Notes: generated by a model not told the origin, from the letters alone. 47,174 bases of DNA from Nitrospira sp. (GCA_016873395.1 VGXG01000017.1:1-47174); one strand, 5' to 3'; positions 8,003-16,627 are shown, counted from the stretch's first letter. Translations and numbers: made by a program.

Positions 8003-8052
8003 ACCCCGCCCCTGTTTCAAAACGAAAAGCCCTCCCCATCTTGTAGCAGGTA

Positions 8053-8080
8053 AGTATAGTCAATATATTATCCTTGTCAA
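8053..8080 (-). promoter_or_regulatory. Near-consensus sigma-70 promoter before the MerR-like gene
   Basis: TTGACA at 8080-8075 and TATACT at 8058-8053 are separated by 16 bases in an AT-rich stretch. Start of transcription is expected near 8047, about 45 bases before the ATG at 8002. The inverted repeat CAAGC-N6-GCTTG lies just upstream (about 8079-8094) and overlaps the -35 edge, so it could be an operator. This is the only strong promoter seen upstream of aroC. Confidence 0.75.
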
Positions 8081-8173
8081 GCAAACTAGCTTGATTGTAC
8101 AAGCAGACAGGTGTCCTGAACAAGAAACCGAGAAGGAGAATATCCCCTGGAGAATCGCCGCCCTGGCAGCCGG

Positions 8174-9040
8174 TCAGGTCCTGTGCAGGTCGCGATGACG
8201 AAGGGTCATCTCTCGGCCGGATTTGGCAAATGCGTCGCGCAAATGCATGGCGATGGCAACAGAACGATGGCGCCCGCCCGTGCAGCCGATGGCGATGGTG
8301 AGGTAACTGCGCCGCTCGCGTTCATACAGGGGAAGCAGGAAATCGAGCAAGGTTTCAAGGCGTGCGAGAAAGGGCTGGGTATCCGGATCCCCCATCACAT
8401 GCGCTTGCACACGGGGATCCTCTCCGGTCAGCGATTTGAGCTCTTCCACAAAATTCGGATTTCGCAGAAACCGCACATCAAACAGCAAGTCCGCCTCATA
8501 AGGAACGCCGAACTTAAACCCGAAGGTCAGCAGAGACACCGTCATGAGGTGCCTGGCATCCGACTGCCGATAGTCCCGCGCCAACAGGTCTTTGAGCTCA
8601 TGAACCGTGAGGTCCGACGTGTCGACGATGCGGTCCGCCCGCCGCCTGAGGTCGAGCAGGCGCGCGCGCTCGATCCGCACTCCCTCCAACACAGGGGATT
8701 GAGGAAGCAGCGGGTGAGGGCGACGTGACTCGGAGAAACGCCGAACGAGCACATCGTCCCGCGCTTCCAAAAACAGCAGTTCGACGGAATGGCCGAGAGA
8801 TTTCAAGCGGTCGAGGTTGTCATATAAATCCGCGAAAAATCCCCGCTCCCGGATATCGATACCTAATGCGATGTTGTGGACCTCCCCTCCCTGCTGCAGA
8901 CAGAGTTCGGCGAACTTGGGAAGCAAGGGCAGGGGCAGATTGTCCACACAATAAAATCCCAGATCCTCGAGGCATTTAATCGCATGGGTTTTCCCCGAGC
9001 CGGAGAGACCGCTGACGATGACCAAGTGGAGCGCCTGCAT
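8174..9040 (-). CDS. rapZ: RapZ/YvcJ family nucleotide-binding protein
   Basis: 288 residues. Walker A is GLSGSGKT at 11-18, DNLPLPLLPKF follows, and the C-terminal domain carries the family sequence IAIGCTGGRHRSVAIA. In E. coli RapZ is an RNA-binding adaptor that controls glmS through the GlmY/GlmZ small RNAs; in Gram-positives YvcJ binds nucleotide. Whether RNA binding is kept here is not visible. It ends the lpt-rpoN-hpf operon, with 7 bp between it and hpf. The ptsN gene that often sits in this operon is missing between hpf and rapZ. Confidence 0.94.
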   Translation of the reverse strand: MQALHLVIVSGLSGSGKTHAIKCLEDLGFYCVDNLPLPLLPKFAELCLQQGGEVHNIALGIDIRERGFFADLYDNLDRLKSLGHSVELLFLEARDDVLVRRFSESRRPHPLLPQSPVLEGVRIERARLLDLRRRADRIVDTSDLTVHELKDLLARDYRQSDARHLMTVSLLTFGFKFGVPYEADLLFDVRFLRNPNFVEELKSLTGEDPRVQAHVMGDPDTQPFLARLETLLDFLLPLYERERRSYLTIAIGCTGGRHRSVAIAMHLRDAFAKSGREMTLRHRDLHRT

Positions 9041-9047
9041 CTATAGT

Positions 9048-9578
9048 TCATCGCCCCGGTTGAGGATCGATCAGTTCAAGGGCGCCGTCGTCCATGCGCC
9101 GCAAAACTTGTAGCCGGTTAGACAAGGCATCGACAAACACCATGGTCGCCGACGACTGCTCACCGAGATGTTCGACGGCTTCGGCCAGCGTCAGGTGGTA
9201 CAGGGAAGGCCGCACGACTTTGATGTCAACTGGTTTTGCGGCAGCTTCGCGCTCCGTCGATGACGGACTAGAAACAGCCGAGCGCGACGGTTTGTGGCTG
9301 ACCAGCTTCTCCTTGCGCTTCCTCACCTGGCTGCTAATCTTGTCGACCAACTGATCGATCGAGGCATAGAGGTCCTTGGTGGAGGTCTTCGCTTGAATAA
9401 CCGTTCCGTTGAGGCTCACGATCACTTCAGACGTATGCCGATACTTCTCGACCCCCAACACGACCTGGACTGCTCCAAGTTTAGGCCCATATCGCGCAAG
9501 CCGCTTCATGCGCGTCTCGATGTACCGCCGCAAGGCAGCGGTCACTTCCACGTGCCGACCTGTGATCATCACCTGCAT
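9048..9578 (-). CDS. hpf: Ribosome hibernation promoting factor, long form
   Basis: 176 residues, the long HPF type. The N-terminal HPF/RaiA domain (about 1-95; ITGRHVEVTAALRRYIETRM and VSLNGTVIQAKTSTKDLYASID) binds the 30S decoding region. A Ser/Lys-rich linker leads to a C-terminal dimerisation domain (about 118-172; YHLTLAEAVEHLGEQSSATMVFVD). Long HPF joins two 70S ribosomes into 100S dimers during starvation. ATG 9578 has GAGGG six bases upstream. It is placed directly after rpoN, as in many Gram-negatives. Confidence 0.95.
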   Translation of the reverse strand: MQVMITGRHVEVTAALRRYIETRMKRLARYGPKLGAVQVVLGVEKYRHTSEVIVSLNGTVIQAKTSTKDLYASIDQLVDKISSQVRKRKEKLVSHKPSRSAVSSPSSTEREAAAKPVDIKVVRPSLYHLTLAEAVEHLGEQSSATMVFVDALSNRLQVLRRMDDGALELIDPQPGR

Positions 9579-9631
9579 CAAGTGCCCTCTCGGTTGTGCA
9601 AGGAAGTCGCCTTTCGGGAGAATCCCGAGGG

Positions 9632-11134
9632 TTAAAAGAACCGTTTGCGCTGGCTGGCGGATGGAATGTTCTCTTCGGTTCGGTACTTGGCCACCGTGCG
9701 GCGGGCGATCAGGATGTTGTTCGCACGGAGCCGCGCTGCAATCTCCTGATCCTTGAGCGGATGCTGGGCATCTTCTTGCGCCACCATACGGCGGATCATG
9801 TCACGGACCGTGATGGAAGAGAGCATGTCTTCGGTTTGGTCCGATCGCTGGATGCCGGCGTTGAAAAAGAACTTCAGCTCGAACATTCCTTGCGGGCAGT
9901 AGACATATTTGTTGGCGGTGACCCGGCTGATCGTGGATTCATGCATGCCGATATCTTCCGCGACCTGCTTGAGAACAAGAGGCCTGAGAGCCGGCACTCC
10001 CTTCTCAAAGAACGGCTCTTGGAACTTGACAATGCTTCCGACCACTTTGATGATGGTCTTGTTGCGCTGCTCGATGCTGCGGATGATCCATTGGGCCCCG
10101 CGTAGCTTTTCATCCAGATAAGCTCTGGTCGCCTCGGGCTGATCGCGCTTGCCGGCCATCAACTGCTTGTAGTAGGGGCTGATCCGCAGCCGGGGCAACC
10201 CCTCATCGTTGAGCAGCACCACCCACTCGCCTTCGTTCTTCACAACGAAGACGTCGGGCACCACCACATAATTGTCGGAAGAAAAATAAGGGCGGCCGGG
10301 CTTCGGCTCAAGCCCCTCGATCACGCGGGTGGCCGCAAAGATCTCCTCGGTCGTCACTCCCAAGGTCTTGGCGATCCGCCCATAGTGCCTCTTTTCAAGA
10401 TCCTTCAAGTGATTACCGACGATGGACTCGATCAGCGAGCGTTTTAAGGAACCGGCCCGTCCCCCGATCCCCATCGAATCGCGGTCCAAGTGTTCTAGTT
10501 GGATCAGCAGGCATTCCCGCAGATCCCGCGCGCCCACGCCGGCCGGATCAAAGGTTTGGATCTGCTTCAACACCCCCTCGACCGCATCCGGCTGGACGTC
10601 GGCATCAGCCGCCAGGTCGGTCAGCGACGTTCTGAGATACCCATCCTCGTCCAGATTCCCGATAATGATCCGCCCGATAGCCTTGTCGCGTTCGCTGAGC
10701 CCGGAAAACCCCAACTGCCACAGCAGGTGGTCCTCCAGCGAAGTAGGCTTGACGGCGGTCTGGTCGTACGAGGGTAACTCGTCCTGGGCCGCAGAGGGAT
10801 ATTCCACGTCGCCGGCGCGGCGATCGCTGTCAAAGTAGTCGTCCCAGCCGAGCTCATCCGGATTCTCCGGACCCTCGGGTTTGGCCTCGTCGCCCCCTCC
10901 GCCTTCCTCGGTTTGCTTGAGCTCCTTTTTTTCCTGGGTCCATTCCTCGGTCGCAGTCGCCTCCCCCTCCTCCGCATCAACCTGCATTTCCTCCAACAGC
11001 GGGTTATCCATCAGATGCTGCGTGAGGGTCTGCTGGAGCTCCAGCCTGGACAGTTGCAACAGCTTGATCGCCTGCTGCAACTGCGGCGTCATGATCAGTT
11101 TTTGGCCCAGGCGGAGATCAAGGCGCAGTTTCAT
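9632..11134 (-). CDS. rpoN: RNA polymerase sigma-54 factor
   Basis: 500 residues. Region I at the N-terminus is Gln/Leu-rich (LGQKLIMTPQLQQAIKLLQ) and contacts enhancer-binding activators. An acidic region II rich in Glu/Gly follows (about 50-115), then the core-binding domain. The helix-turn-helix is VAEDIGMHESTISRVTANKY. The RpoN box is ARRTVAKYR near residue 477 and reads the -24 promoter element. Its presence fits nitrogen control of amt and P-II elsewhere in the window, although no -24/-12 site was found there. It is preceded by lptB and followed by hpf. Confidence 0.97.
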   Translation of the reverse strand: MKLRLDLRLGQKLIMTPQLQQAIKLLQLSRLELQQTLTQHLMDNPLLEEMQVDAEEGEATATEEWTQEKKELKQTEEGGGGDEAKPEGPENPDELGWDDYFDSDRRAGDVEYPSAAQDELPSYDQTAVKPTSLEDHLLWQLGFSGLSERDKAIGRIIIGNLDEDGYLRTSLTDLAADADVQPDAVEGVLKQIQTFDPAGVGARDLRECLLIQLEHLDRDSMGIGGRAGSLKRSLIESIVGNHLKDLEKRHYGRIAKTLGVTTEEIFAATRVIEGLEPKPGRPYFSSDNYVVVPDVFVVKNEGEWVVLLNDEGLPRLRISPYYKQLMAGKRDQPEATRAYLDEKLRGAQWIIRSIEQRNKTIIKVVGSIVKFQEPFFEKGVPALRPLVLKQVAEDIGMHESTISRVTANKYVYCPQGMFELKFFFNAGIQRSDQTEDMLSSITVRDMIRRMVAQEDAQHPLKDQEIAARLRANNILIARRTVAKYRTEENIPSASQRKRFF

Positions 11135-11161
11135 GCCGACCCTCGATGGAACAGGGCTCCG

Positions 11162-11944
11162 TCACAAGCGGAACCGCTCGCCTAGGTAGATCGCGCGAGC
11201 GGTGGAACTGTTCACGATCGTTTCGGGCGTCCCGGACTCCAGGATCGTCCCTTCGTTGATGATATAGGCCCGGTCCGTGATGGACAGCGTCTCCTGCACA
11301 TTATGATCGGTAATCAGGATGCCGATCTGTTTCTGCTTCAGCCGGATAATGATCTGCTGGATATCGCCCACTGCGATCGGATCGATGCCGGCGAACGGCT
11401 CGTCGAGAAGCAGGAACCGGGGGTGTATCACCAGCGCTCGTGTGATTTCCAGCCTCCGTCGTTCCCCCCCGGACAGCGCATAGGCTTTGCTTTTGCGAAG
11501 CGCCGCAAGGTCGAGCTCTTGGAGGAGCGTCTCCAGCCGGAGCGCCCGTTCCTGGGGAGACAGCACGAGCATTTCCAGAATCGCCAGGATGTTGTCCTCC
11601 ACCGACAGGCGGCGAAACACCGACGACTCCTGAGGCAAGTACCCGATGCCAAGCCTGGCACGCTTGAACATCGGCAGATCGGCGATCCGATTCCCATTGA
11701 GCAGGATGGTCCCGGCATCGGGCTGGCACAGCCCTACCATCATATCGAAGATCGTGGTCTTGCCCGCTCCGTTGGGCCCCAAAAGTCCCACGACCTCGCC
11801 CGCTTTGACATCCAGGCTGACGCCCTTGACGACCTGCCGCCCCTTAAAGCTCTTTTTCAGACTGCGCGCCTGCAGAAACGGTGGCATCGCCGGAGCGGCC
11901 GGGTCCACGCTGAGGGGTGCATCGGTTCGGGTGGTTTGGATCAC
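11162..11944 (-). CDS. lptB: LPS export ABC transporter ATP-binding protein
   Basis: 260-residue ATPase that powers LPS extraction from the inner membrane with LptFG. Walker A is GPNGAGKTT, the signature is [11 protein letters not shown], Walker B is [13 protein letters not shown], and the switch His is in TDHNV. A GTG start at 11944 overlaps the lptA stop (GTGA), which suggests translational coupling. The first 20 residues are not conserved, so a start at ATG 11887 ([10 protein letters not shown]) is also possible. lptFG are not in the window. Confidence 0.95.
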   Translation of the reverse strand: MIQTTRTDAPLSVDPAAPAMPPFLQARSLKKSFKGRQVVKGVSLDVKAGEVVGLLGPNGAGKTTIFDMMVGLCQPDAGTILLNGNRIADLPMFKRARLGIGYLPQESSVFRRLSVEDNILAILEMLVLSPQERALRLETLLQELDLAALRKSKAYALSGGERRRLEITRALVIHPRFLLLDEPFAGIDPIAVGDIQQIIIRLKQKQIGILITDHNVQETLSITDRAYIINEGTILESGTPETIVNSSTARAIYLGERFRL

Positions 11945-12561
11945 CGATTGTCTCCCTGACTCGGCTCGATCTGAACGCGCGAGCCCCCTTCCACGACGCT
12001 GCGGTCTTCAGCCAGATACATCGTAATCTTCTGCCCGGTCACTCTCGTTCCCTTCTGCCAGGCAGCCGGCTCCCCCGTCAAGACGATTTTCTCTTCGTCG
12101 GCAAAGTACATCGCCTTCTGGCTCGTGGCCCGGCCTTCGTCTTTTTCAATCATCACGTGGCCGGTCGCCTCGATCACGCTAACCGACCGGTTCCCCGTCG
12201 TAGGCAGTGGACCGGCGCTCGACCTGGCGCCCTCGCCGGACACCCCAGGGCCACCGGGAGCTCCGTTGGCAGAGGCAGTACCCGCCCCGGAAGACGGTTG
12301 GTTGCTGGGCCTGAACAGGACGACCATGACGTCCGAGTGCACGATCAACGCCCCCCTGGTCAGCACGACGGTGCCTTCAAAAACGGCCCTGTTCTCTTGA
12401 TTTTTGACCGTCATCTTCTCGGCCGTGATCGTCGTGCGCTGACTCTCCGAGGACGCCGTCGGGGAGGCAGCCTTGGAGGAGTCCCGCTCCGCCGCCTGCG
12501 CGACGACGGCGACCAGCAAGACAACCCCGCCGAGCCTACTGAGTAATGACAACATGGACAT
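11941..12561 (-). CDS. lptA: LptA-like periplasmic LPS-transport protein
   Basis: 206 residues. A signal peptide ([20 protein letters not shown]) precedes an OstA/LptA beta-jellyroll: [42 protein letters not shown] and [20 protein letters not shown]. LptA forms the periplasmic bridge between LptC and LptD. A Gly/Ser/Pro/Ala-rich insert of about 45 residues (from about RPSNQPSSG to LPTTGNRS) splits the fold between two strands, and is probably a disordered loop. ATG 12561 or 12555 are both possible. Either overlaps the end of lptC by about 20 bases. Confidence 0.88.
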   Translation of the reverse strand: MSMLSLLSRLGGVVLLVAVVAQAAERDSSKAASPTASSESQRTTITAEKMTVKNQENRAVFEGTVVLTRGALIVHSDVMVVLFRPSNQPSSGAGTASANGAPGGPGVSGEGARSSAGPLPTTGNRSVSVIEATGHVMIEKDEGRATSQKAMYFADEEKIVLTGEPAAWQKGTRVTGQKITMYLAEDRSVVEGGSRVQIEPSQGDNR

Positions 12562-13102
12562 CGTGCGCAATTCTGAATTCTTCCATCTCCAGTTTACCGA
12601 CCAGTCCGCGCCCCTGCACAATCAACCCGTGGCCGGCAATGGTCACCGGGTCAGCCGTCGTCACCTCTCGCTCTTGATCCCCCCAGGCCAGGTGGTTGGT
12701 CTTGATCGTATAGCCGCTCTGGAGCCGCACCTCAATCTGGCCCTCATGCTTGACAAGCACGAAGTCCTTTCTGGCGAGGTCAATCGTGCCCTCATCCCCT
12801 TCCAGCTTGAGTTCCCACCCCTGCGGGCCGTACAGGGTCACCTGAACCTGCTCAAGCGCGGCGCGATGTTCCGCCTCGAACACGCGGGCTCGTTGAGCCT
12901 GCACTTTCCATTGGACAGCCCCGGCGTGGGATTGGATGAACTTGAACTGGTCGATGCCCGCGTCGGAGCGGCCGCGGGGACTCGGGTTCGCCGAAGGGGA
13001 GGGAGACACCGATTCTGTGCGAGTAGCCAGGAGGTAGAGGAGGAAGGAGGTCAGCACAATCGTGAGACCCAGCAAGCTGCCACGCACCCAGCGCTGCCAC
13101 AT
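12536..13102 (-). CDS. lptC: LPS export protein LptC
   Basis: 188 residues with one N-terminal membrane anchor (about 8-28, LLGLTIVLTSFLLYLLA). A Ser/Pro linker leads to a periplasmic LptC/LptA-type beta fold (FKFIQSHAGAVQWKVQAQRARVFE, DEGTIDLARKDFVLVKH, HLAWGDQEREVTT). It accepts LPS from LptB2FG and passes it to LptA. ATG 13102 was preferred over a TTG twelve bases upstream. It is the first gene of the lptCAB-rpoN-hpf-rapZ transcript, with a promoter about 50 bases upstream. Confidence 0.9.
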   Translation of the reverse strand: MWQRWVRGSLLGLTIVLTSFLLYLLATRTESVSPSPSANPSPRGRSDAGIDQFKFIQSHAGAVQWKVQAQRARVFEAEHRAALEQVQVTLYGPQGWELKLEGDEGTIDLARKDFVLVKHEGQIEVRLQSGYTIKTNHLAWGDQEREVTTADPVTIAGHGLIVQGRGLVGKLEMEEFRIAHDVHVVITQ

Positions 13103-13150
13103 GAGCCTACCCAAATCAATCGCTTAGCATCGAGCGATCATCCGGGCACG

Positions 13151-13179
13151 ATACTAGCATAGGCATCGAGGCAAGTAAA
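13151..13179 (-). promoter_or_regulatory. Likely sigma-70 promoter for the lpt-rpoN operon
   Basis: An extended -10 (TGC then TAGTAT at 13156-13151) is spaced 17 bases from TTTACT at 13179-13174. Neither hexamer is perfect, but the TGN extension and position about 50 bases before lptC support it. The -35 lies inside a strong inverted repeat (13170-13210). Confidence 0.55.
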
Positions 13180-13210
13180 CCGGCGGCCGCCGTAGGTCCC
13201 ACGGTTTGCC
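13170..13210. repeat. Compact inverted-repeat structure between rplQ and lptC
   Basis: On the minus strand GGCAA...TTGCC and ACCG...CGGT nest around an inner CCGT/ACGG hairpin and the palindrome GGCGGCCGCC. It sits about 60 bases after the rplQ stop. There is no T-run, so it is not a standard intrinsic terminator. It could slow polymerase at the end of the ribosomal operon or act as an operator over the lpt promoter that overlaps it. The rest of the 13103-13267 spacer shows nothing else I can name. Confidence 0.5.
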
Positions 13211-13267
13211 CCATCGGCGACCTTCGAGGTGCTTATGGGAGAGCGCGGGGAGGAATCAATGGAACGC

Positions 13268-13723
13268 CTAGGAGGCCTTCGAGCCGGACGGAGACGCAGC
13301 CTTAGCCGTTTTCTTGTTTCCTTTCTCCGCCTCCGGCGCATCCGCTTTGGCTTGGGGAGCGTCAGTCTTCTTGGCGACCAACTCGATCGCAACGAGGGCC
13401 GCCGTATCCCCCACTCGACGGCGGGTCTTGATCAGCCGCGTGTAGCCGCCGGGGCGATCCTGGAACCGAGCCGCCACGTCATCGAATAGCTTCGAGACGA
13501 CGTCCTTGCTGCGAAGAAAACCCAACGCCCGGCGCCTGGCTGGCAGATCACCTTGCTTACCCAGCGTAATCATCCGTTCGGTGTAGCCACGGATTTCTTT
13601 CGCTTTCGCCTCGGTGGTCTCGATCCGCTCGTGGTCCAGCAACGAGGTGACCAGGCTCCGAAACAACGCTCGGCGGTGCTTCGTCTTTCTTCCGAGTTGT
13701 CTGCCTTTTTTTCGGTGGCGCAC
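13268..13723 (-). CDS. rplQ: 50S ribosomal protein L17
   Basis: 151 residues. The L17 core occupies about 1-117 ([63 protein letters not shown]) and lines the exit-tunnel side of the large subunit. A Lys/Ala-rich tail of about 30 residues follows, which many bacteria lack. GTG start. It is the last gene of the alpha-type operon, 15 bp after rpoA. Confidence 0.97.
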   Translation of the reverse strand: MRHRKKGRQLGRKTKHRRALFRSLVTSLLDHERIETTEAKAKEIRGYTERMITLGKQGDLPARRRALGFLRSKDVVSKLFDDVAARFQDRPGGYTRLIKTRRRVGDTAALVAIELVAKKTDAPQAKADAPEAEKGNKKTAKAASPSGSKAS

Positions 13724-13738
13724 GGCTCCCTCGTTTCC

Positions 13739-14740
13739 TTATTCGTTCCTGGCGCTTCCCTCCCCGGACGGGAGGGAATCGACTTTCATCCCGAGGCTCA
13801 GACCCATCTCGGTGAGGATCTCCTTGATCTCGTTCAAGGATTTCTTGCCGAAGTTCTTAGTCCTGAGCATTTCCATCTCGGTCCGCTGCACCAAGTCGGC
13901 AATGGTCTTGATGTTGGCGTTCTTCAAGCAATTGGCCGCTCGGACGGACAGTTCTAACTCGTTCACACTGCGGAACAGGTTCTTGTTGATCTCCCGCCGT
14001 TCTTCCTCTTTCCGGGTTGGCTGTTTCGGCTCGCCGAGCTCCTCCGGGTGAATGAAGATGTTCAGGTGGTCACGCAAAATGCCTGCCGAGGTTGAGAGGG
14101 CATCCTGAGGAGTGATGCTTCCATCCGTCCAGATCTCGAGCAGCAATTTGTCGTAATCCGTAACCCGGCCAACCCGTGCGTTCTCCACCTGGAAATTGAC
14201 GCGCTTGACGGGCGAATAGATCGAATCCACGGCGATCACACCGATCGGGAGCCCTTCTTCCTTGTTCCGCTCCGCCGGAACGTAGCCGCGCCCCGGCCTA
14301 ACCGCCATTTCCATGTCCAGCGTGGCTTCTTTGTCCAACGTGGCGATATGCAGGTCCGGGTTCAGCACGACGACGTCGGCGTCGTGGATGATGTCCGACC
14401 CTTTCGCCTCGCCCGGCCCCTTCTTCCTGAGACGGATCGTCTTGGGCTTATCCGTGTGCAGCTTCAACCGGAGGCTTTTGACGTTCAGGATAATGGTGGT
14501 CACATCTTCAGTCACGCCGGGGATGGTCGAAAACTCGTGCAGGACCCCTTCGATCCGCACCGTCGTCACCCCGGCGCCGGTCAGGGAGGACAGCAGCACG
14601 CGACGCACTGAATTGCCGATGGTCGTCCCGAACCCGCGTTCAAACGGCTCCGCCGTAAATTTGCCGTACGTCGGCGTCACCGTTTCCTTGTCGACTTCGA
14701 CCCGCATCGGGACTTGAAAGTCCTTCATTGCCTTGATCAT
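13739..14740 (-). CDS. rpoA: RNA polymerase alpha subunit
   Basis: 333 residues. The N-terminal dimerisation/assembly domain (about 1-235) shows [20 protein letters not shown] and the flanking [18 protein letters not shown] linker leads to the C-terminal DNA- and activator-binding domain (about 260-325), which keeps the helix-hairpin-helix [12 protein letters not shown] and the conserved [14 protein letters not shown]. It starts assembly of core polymerase and docks activators. Flanked by rpsD and rplQ, as in the alpha operon. Confidence 0.98.
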   Translation of the reverse strand: MIKAMKDFQVPMRVEVDKETVTPTYGKFTAEPFERGFGTTIGNSVRRVLLSSLTGAGVTTVRIEGVLHEFSTIPGVTEDVTTIILNVKSLRLKLHTDKPKTIRLRKKGPGEAKGSDIIHDADVVVLNPDLHIATLDKEATLDMEMAVRPGRGYVPAERNKEEGLPIGVIAVDSIYSPVKRVNFQVENARVGRVTDYDKLLLEIWTDGSITPQDALSTSAGILRDHLNIFIHPEELGEPKQPTRKEEERREINKNLFRSVNELELSVRAANCLKNANIKTIADLVQRTEMEMLRTKNFGKKSLNEIKEILTEMGLSLGMKVDSLPSGEGSARNE

Positions 14741-14820
14741 AGTTCCCCCTTCGCCTCACCTTCATGACCGGCGCGCCCGGGCCGTCCTGCCGCCGCGCGG
14801 CGACGGAGGCGGGCCAGCCG

Positions 14821-15447
14821 CTACCTGGAATATAACTCCACGACCAACTGCTCGTTCACCGGCAGCGTGATCTCTTCTCTTGTCGGAAGTCCCCGCACCG
14901 TCCCCTTGAAGGCCGCGCGGTCCAGCTCCAGCCAGTTCGGGATACCCCGGCCGTCCACCGCCTCCAACGCAGATTGGATCGATGGAATCTCGCGACTCCG
15001 CTGGCGGATCTCGATCACATCACCCGCTTTGACGGTATAGGACGGCACATCGGTCTTCCTCCCGTTGAGGAGAATGTGGCCGTGGTTCACGACCTGTCTC
15101 GCTTCCTTGCGCGAAGCGGCAAACCCTAGCCGGTACACCACGTTGTCCAACCGACACTCCAACAGCTTGAGCAGGTGCTCGCCCGTGATCCCAGTCTTGC
15201 GCTCGGCGCGTCCGAATACCCCGCGGAACTGCTGCTCCTGCAAGCCGTAGATCCGCCGCAGCTTCTGTTTCTCGCGCAACTGCGCGCTATATTCGGAGAC
15301 TCGCTGGCGTCCTTGCCCGTGCTGGCCCGGCGGATAGCTCCGGCGCTCGATGGCGCATTTCTCGGTCATGCACCGCGAGCCTTTGAGAAACAACTTTTCG
15401 CCTTCTCGCCGGCACAACCGACAGACTGGGCCTCTGTACTTCGCCAC
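14821..15447 (-). CDS. rpsD: 30S ribosomal protein S4 (zinc-ligand type)
   Basis: 208 residues. It nucleates 30S assembly and lines the mRNA entry channel. Cys9, Cys12, Cys26 and Cys31 form an intact zinc-binding set (the C+ form of S4). The S4 RNA-binding domain is [20 protein letters not shown] with NGHIL-like [20 protein letters not shown] start. In E. coli S4 is the autorepressor of the alpha operon, acting upstream of rpsM. Here the rpsM leader carries an unusual repeat element, so the mechanism may differ. Confidence 0.97.
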   Translation of the reverse strand: MAKYRGPVCRLCRREGEKLFLKGSRCMTEKCAIERRSYPPGQHGQGRQRVSEYSAQLREKQKLRRIYGLQEQQFRGVFGRAERKTGITGEHLLKLLECRLDNVVYRLGFAASRKEARQVVNHGHILLNGRKTDVPSYTVKAGDVIEIRQRSREIPSIQSALEAVDGRGIPNWLELDRAAFKGTVRGLPTREEITLPVNEQLVVELYSR

Positions 15448-15567
15448 TGGTTCCTCCTCTTACACACGTGAAACGTGAAAGGCGCGCGGTGAAACGTTAT
15501 GAGGGGGAAGCGACGTGACTTCCCTCCCAGACGTCTCACTGTTCACCTTTCACTTCTCACGATTAGG
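15448..15567. repeat. rpsK-rpsD spacer with inverted 7-base repeats
   Basis: Left arm near 15462-15485 repeats ACGTGAA; right arm near 15530-15560 repeats GTTCAC/TTTCAC/TTCTCAC every 7 bases. The arms are complementary (GTGAA against TTCAC) and can fold into a long imperfect hairpin between the two genes. The rpsD ribosome binding site (GAGG) lies on the low-coordinate edge. Confidence 0.75.
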
Positions 15568-15951
15568 TTACACCCGTCTTCGCTTGGGTGGGCGACAGCC
15601 GTTATGAGGAATCGGCGTCACATCCCGGATCAGGTTGATGCGGAGGCCGGCCCCCTGCAAGGACCGGATCGCCGACTCCCGGCCCGATCCCGGCCCATTC
15701 ACGTAGACATCCACCTGTCGCATGCCATGCTCCATCGCCTTCTTGGCCGCAGCCTCCCCCGCCCGTTGGGCCGCGAAAGGCGTGCTTTTGCGAGACCCCT
15801 TGAAGCCCTGGTTGCCGGCGCTCGTCCAGACCACCGAGTTGCCGCTCATGTCGGTAATCGTCACAATCGTGTTGTTGAACGAGGCCTGGATATGGGCGAT
15901 CCCGCTCTGAACGACCTTGCGTTCCTTCTTCTTGCCTTTTTTGACGCTCAT
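15568..15951 (-). CDS. rpsK: 30S ribosomal protein S11
   Basis: 127 residues, normal length. Family sequences [39 protein letters not shown], and the C-terminal [20 protein letters not shown] are all present. S11 sits on the 30S platform near the Shine-Dalgarno helix. It follows rpsM by 33 bp and precedes rpsD. Confidence 0.98.
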   Translation of the reverse strand: MSVKKGKKKERKVVQSGIAHIQASFNNTIVTITDMSGNSVVWTSAGNQGFKGSRKSTPFAAQRAGEAAAKKAMEHGMRQVDVYVNGPGSGRESAIRSLQGAGLRINLIRDVTPIPHNGCRPPKRRRV

Positions 15952-15984
15952 GCGCTCCTCTCTGTCGCGTACCTCAGCCTCGAA

Positions 15985-16383
15985 CTAGGCCTTGGCTGGG
16001 GCCGGGGCGCCCGCCGGCTTGCGGGCCTTGCCCATCGTCGCCCGCCGGCCCTTGCGTGTCCGCGCGTTGGTCTTGGTCCGCTGCCCCCGGACCGGCAGGC
16101 TCTTGCGATGCCGCAATCCGCGGTAGGTCCCCGTATCCACTAGCCGTTTAATGCTCATGGAGACTTCCTTGCGAAGGTCGCCTTCCACCTCGTGATCCCG
16201 ATCAATGATCTCCCTGAGCTTGACGATCTCGTCCTCGCTGAGGTCCTTGACGCGAGTGGCACCGTCCATCCCGGCCTTTTTGACGATCTGGGCGGCGGTG
16301 GAGCGACCAATCCCATAGATATACGTCAGACCGATGTCGACCCGCTTCTCCCGTGGCAAATCCACGCCTGCAATCCGAGCCAT
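15985..16383 (-). CDS. rpsM: 30S ribosomal protein S13
   Basis: 132 residues. It begins [26 protein letters not shown] and contains the head/tRNA-contacting basic stretch [23 protein letters not shown]. The C-terminal tail ([15 protein letters not shown]) is a little longer than usual and Ala/Pro/Lys-rich. S13 bridges the 30S head to the 50S and touches P-site tRNA. The ribosome binding site is strong (AAGGAG). The spacer upstream holds a structured repeat shared with the rplJ leader. Confidence 0.98.
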   Translation of the reverse strand: MARIAGVDLPREKRVDIGLTYIYGIGRSTAAQIVKKAGMDGATRVKDLSEDEIVKLREIIDRDHEVEGDLRKEVSMSIKRLVDTGTYRGLRHRKSLPVRGQRTKTNARTRKGRRATMGKARKPAGAPAPAKA

Positions 16384-16414
16384 GACTCCTCTCCTTTTCC
16401 TTACTTCTCTTAAG

Positions 16415-16507
16415 CGGGCTGGCTGGGCCGGCTTCTACTGCGCGCGTCCAGCGAGCACATTCTGATCGTGCGCGATGCGCGAGCACGGAAGCTGGCCCAC
16501 CAGCCCG
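16415..16507 (-). promoter_or_regulatory. Structured leader element before rpsM (copy 1 of 2)
   Basis: An outer inverted repeat (16415-16435 with 16488-16507, about 19 bp, one bulge and one G-T pair) closes a core of about 50 bases (16437-16486). The core is 43/50 identical to the one before rplJ at 43291-43384, while the closing arms are unrelated. Read on the minus strand the core can form two hairpins, each with one internal mismatch, joined by a linker containing TCAGAA. It fills the rpmJ-rpsM gap, starting 7 bases after the rpmJ stop and ending about 30 bases before the rpsM ATG. It is either a regulatory RNA element or a palindromic repetitive element; which one is not decided. Confidence 0.7.
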
Positions 16508-16513
16508 TGCTCC

Positions 16514-16627
16514 TCACCCCTGCCGTTGTTTGTGCCGCGGGTTTTCGCAGAGCACCCGCACCACCCCCCGGCGGCGGATGACCTTGCACTTCGAACAAAT
16601 GGGCTTCACAGATGATTTGACTTTCAT
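16514..16627 (-). CDS. rpmJ: 50S ribosomal protein L36
   Basis: 37 residues, full length for L36. It reads [20 protein letters not shown] at the start and ends [11 protein letters not shown]. Cys11, Cys14, Cys27 and His32 form the zinc ribbon, so this is the zinc-binding (C+) paralogue. It lies between infA and rpsM, its usual place. Confidence 0.97.
   Translation of the reverse strand: MKVKSSVKPICSKCKVIRRRGVVRVLCENPRHKQRQG

Noticed and set aside
13170-13210. Cyclic-di-GMP (GEMM) riboswitch
   Set aside because: GGCAAACC and GGGAC are reminiscent, but the GNRA tetraloop, its receptor and the second stem are missing, and the element lies upstream of or across the promoter.
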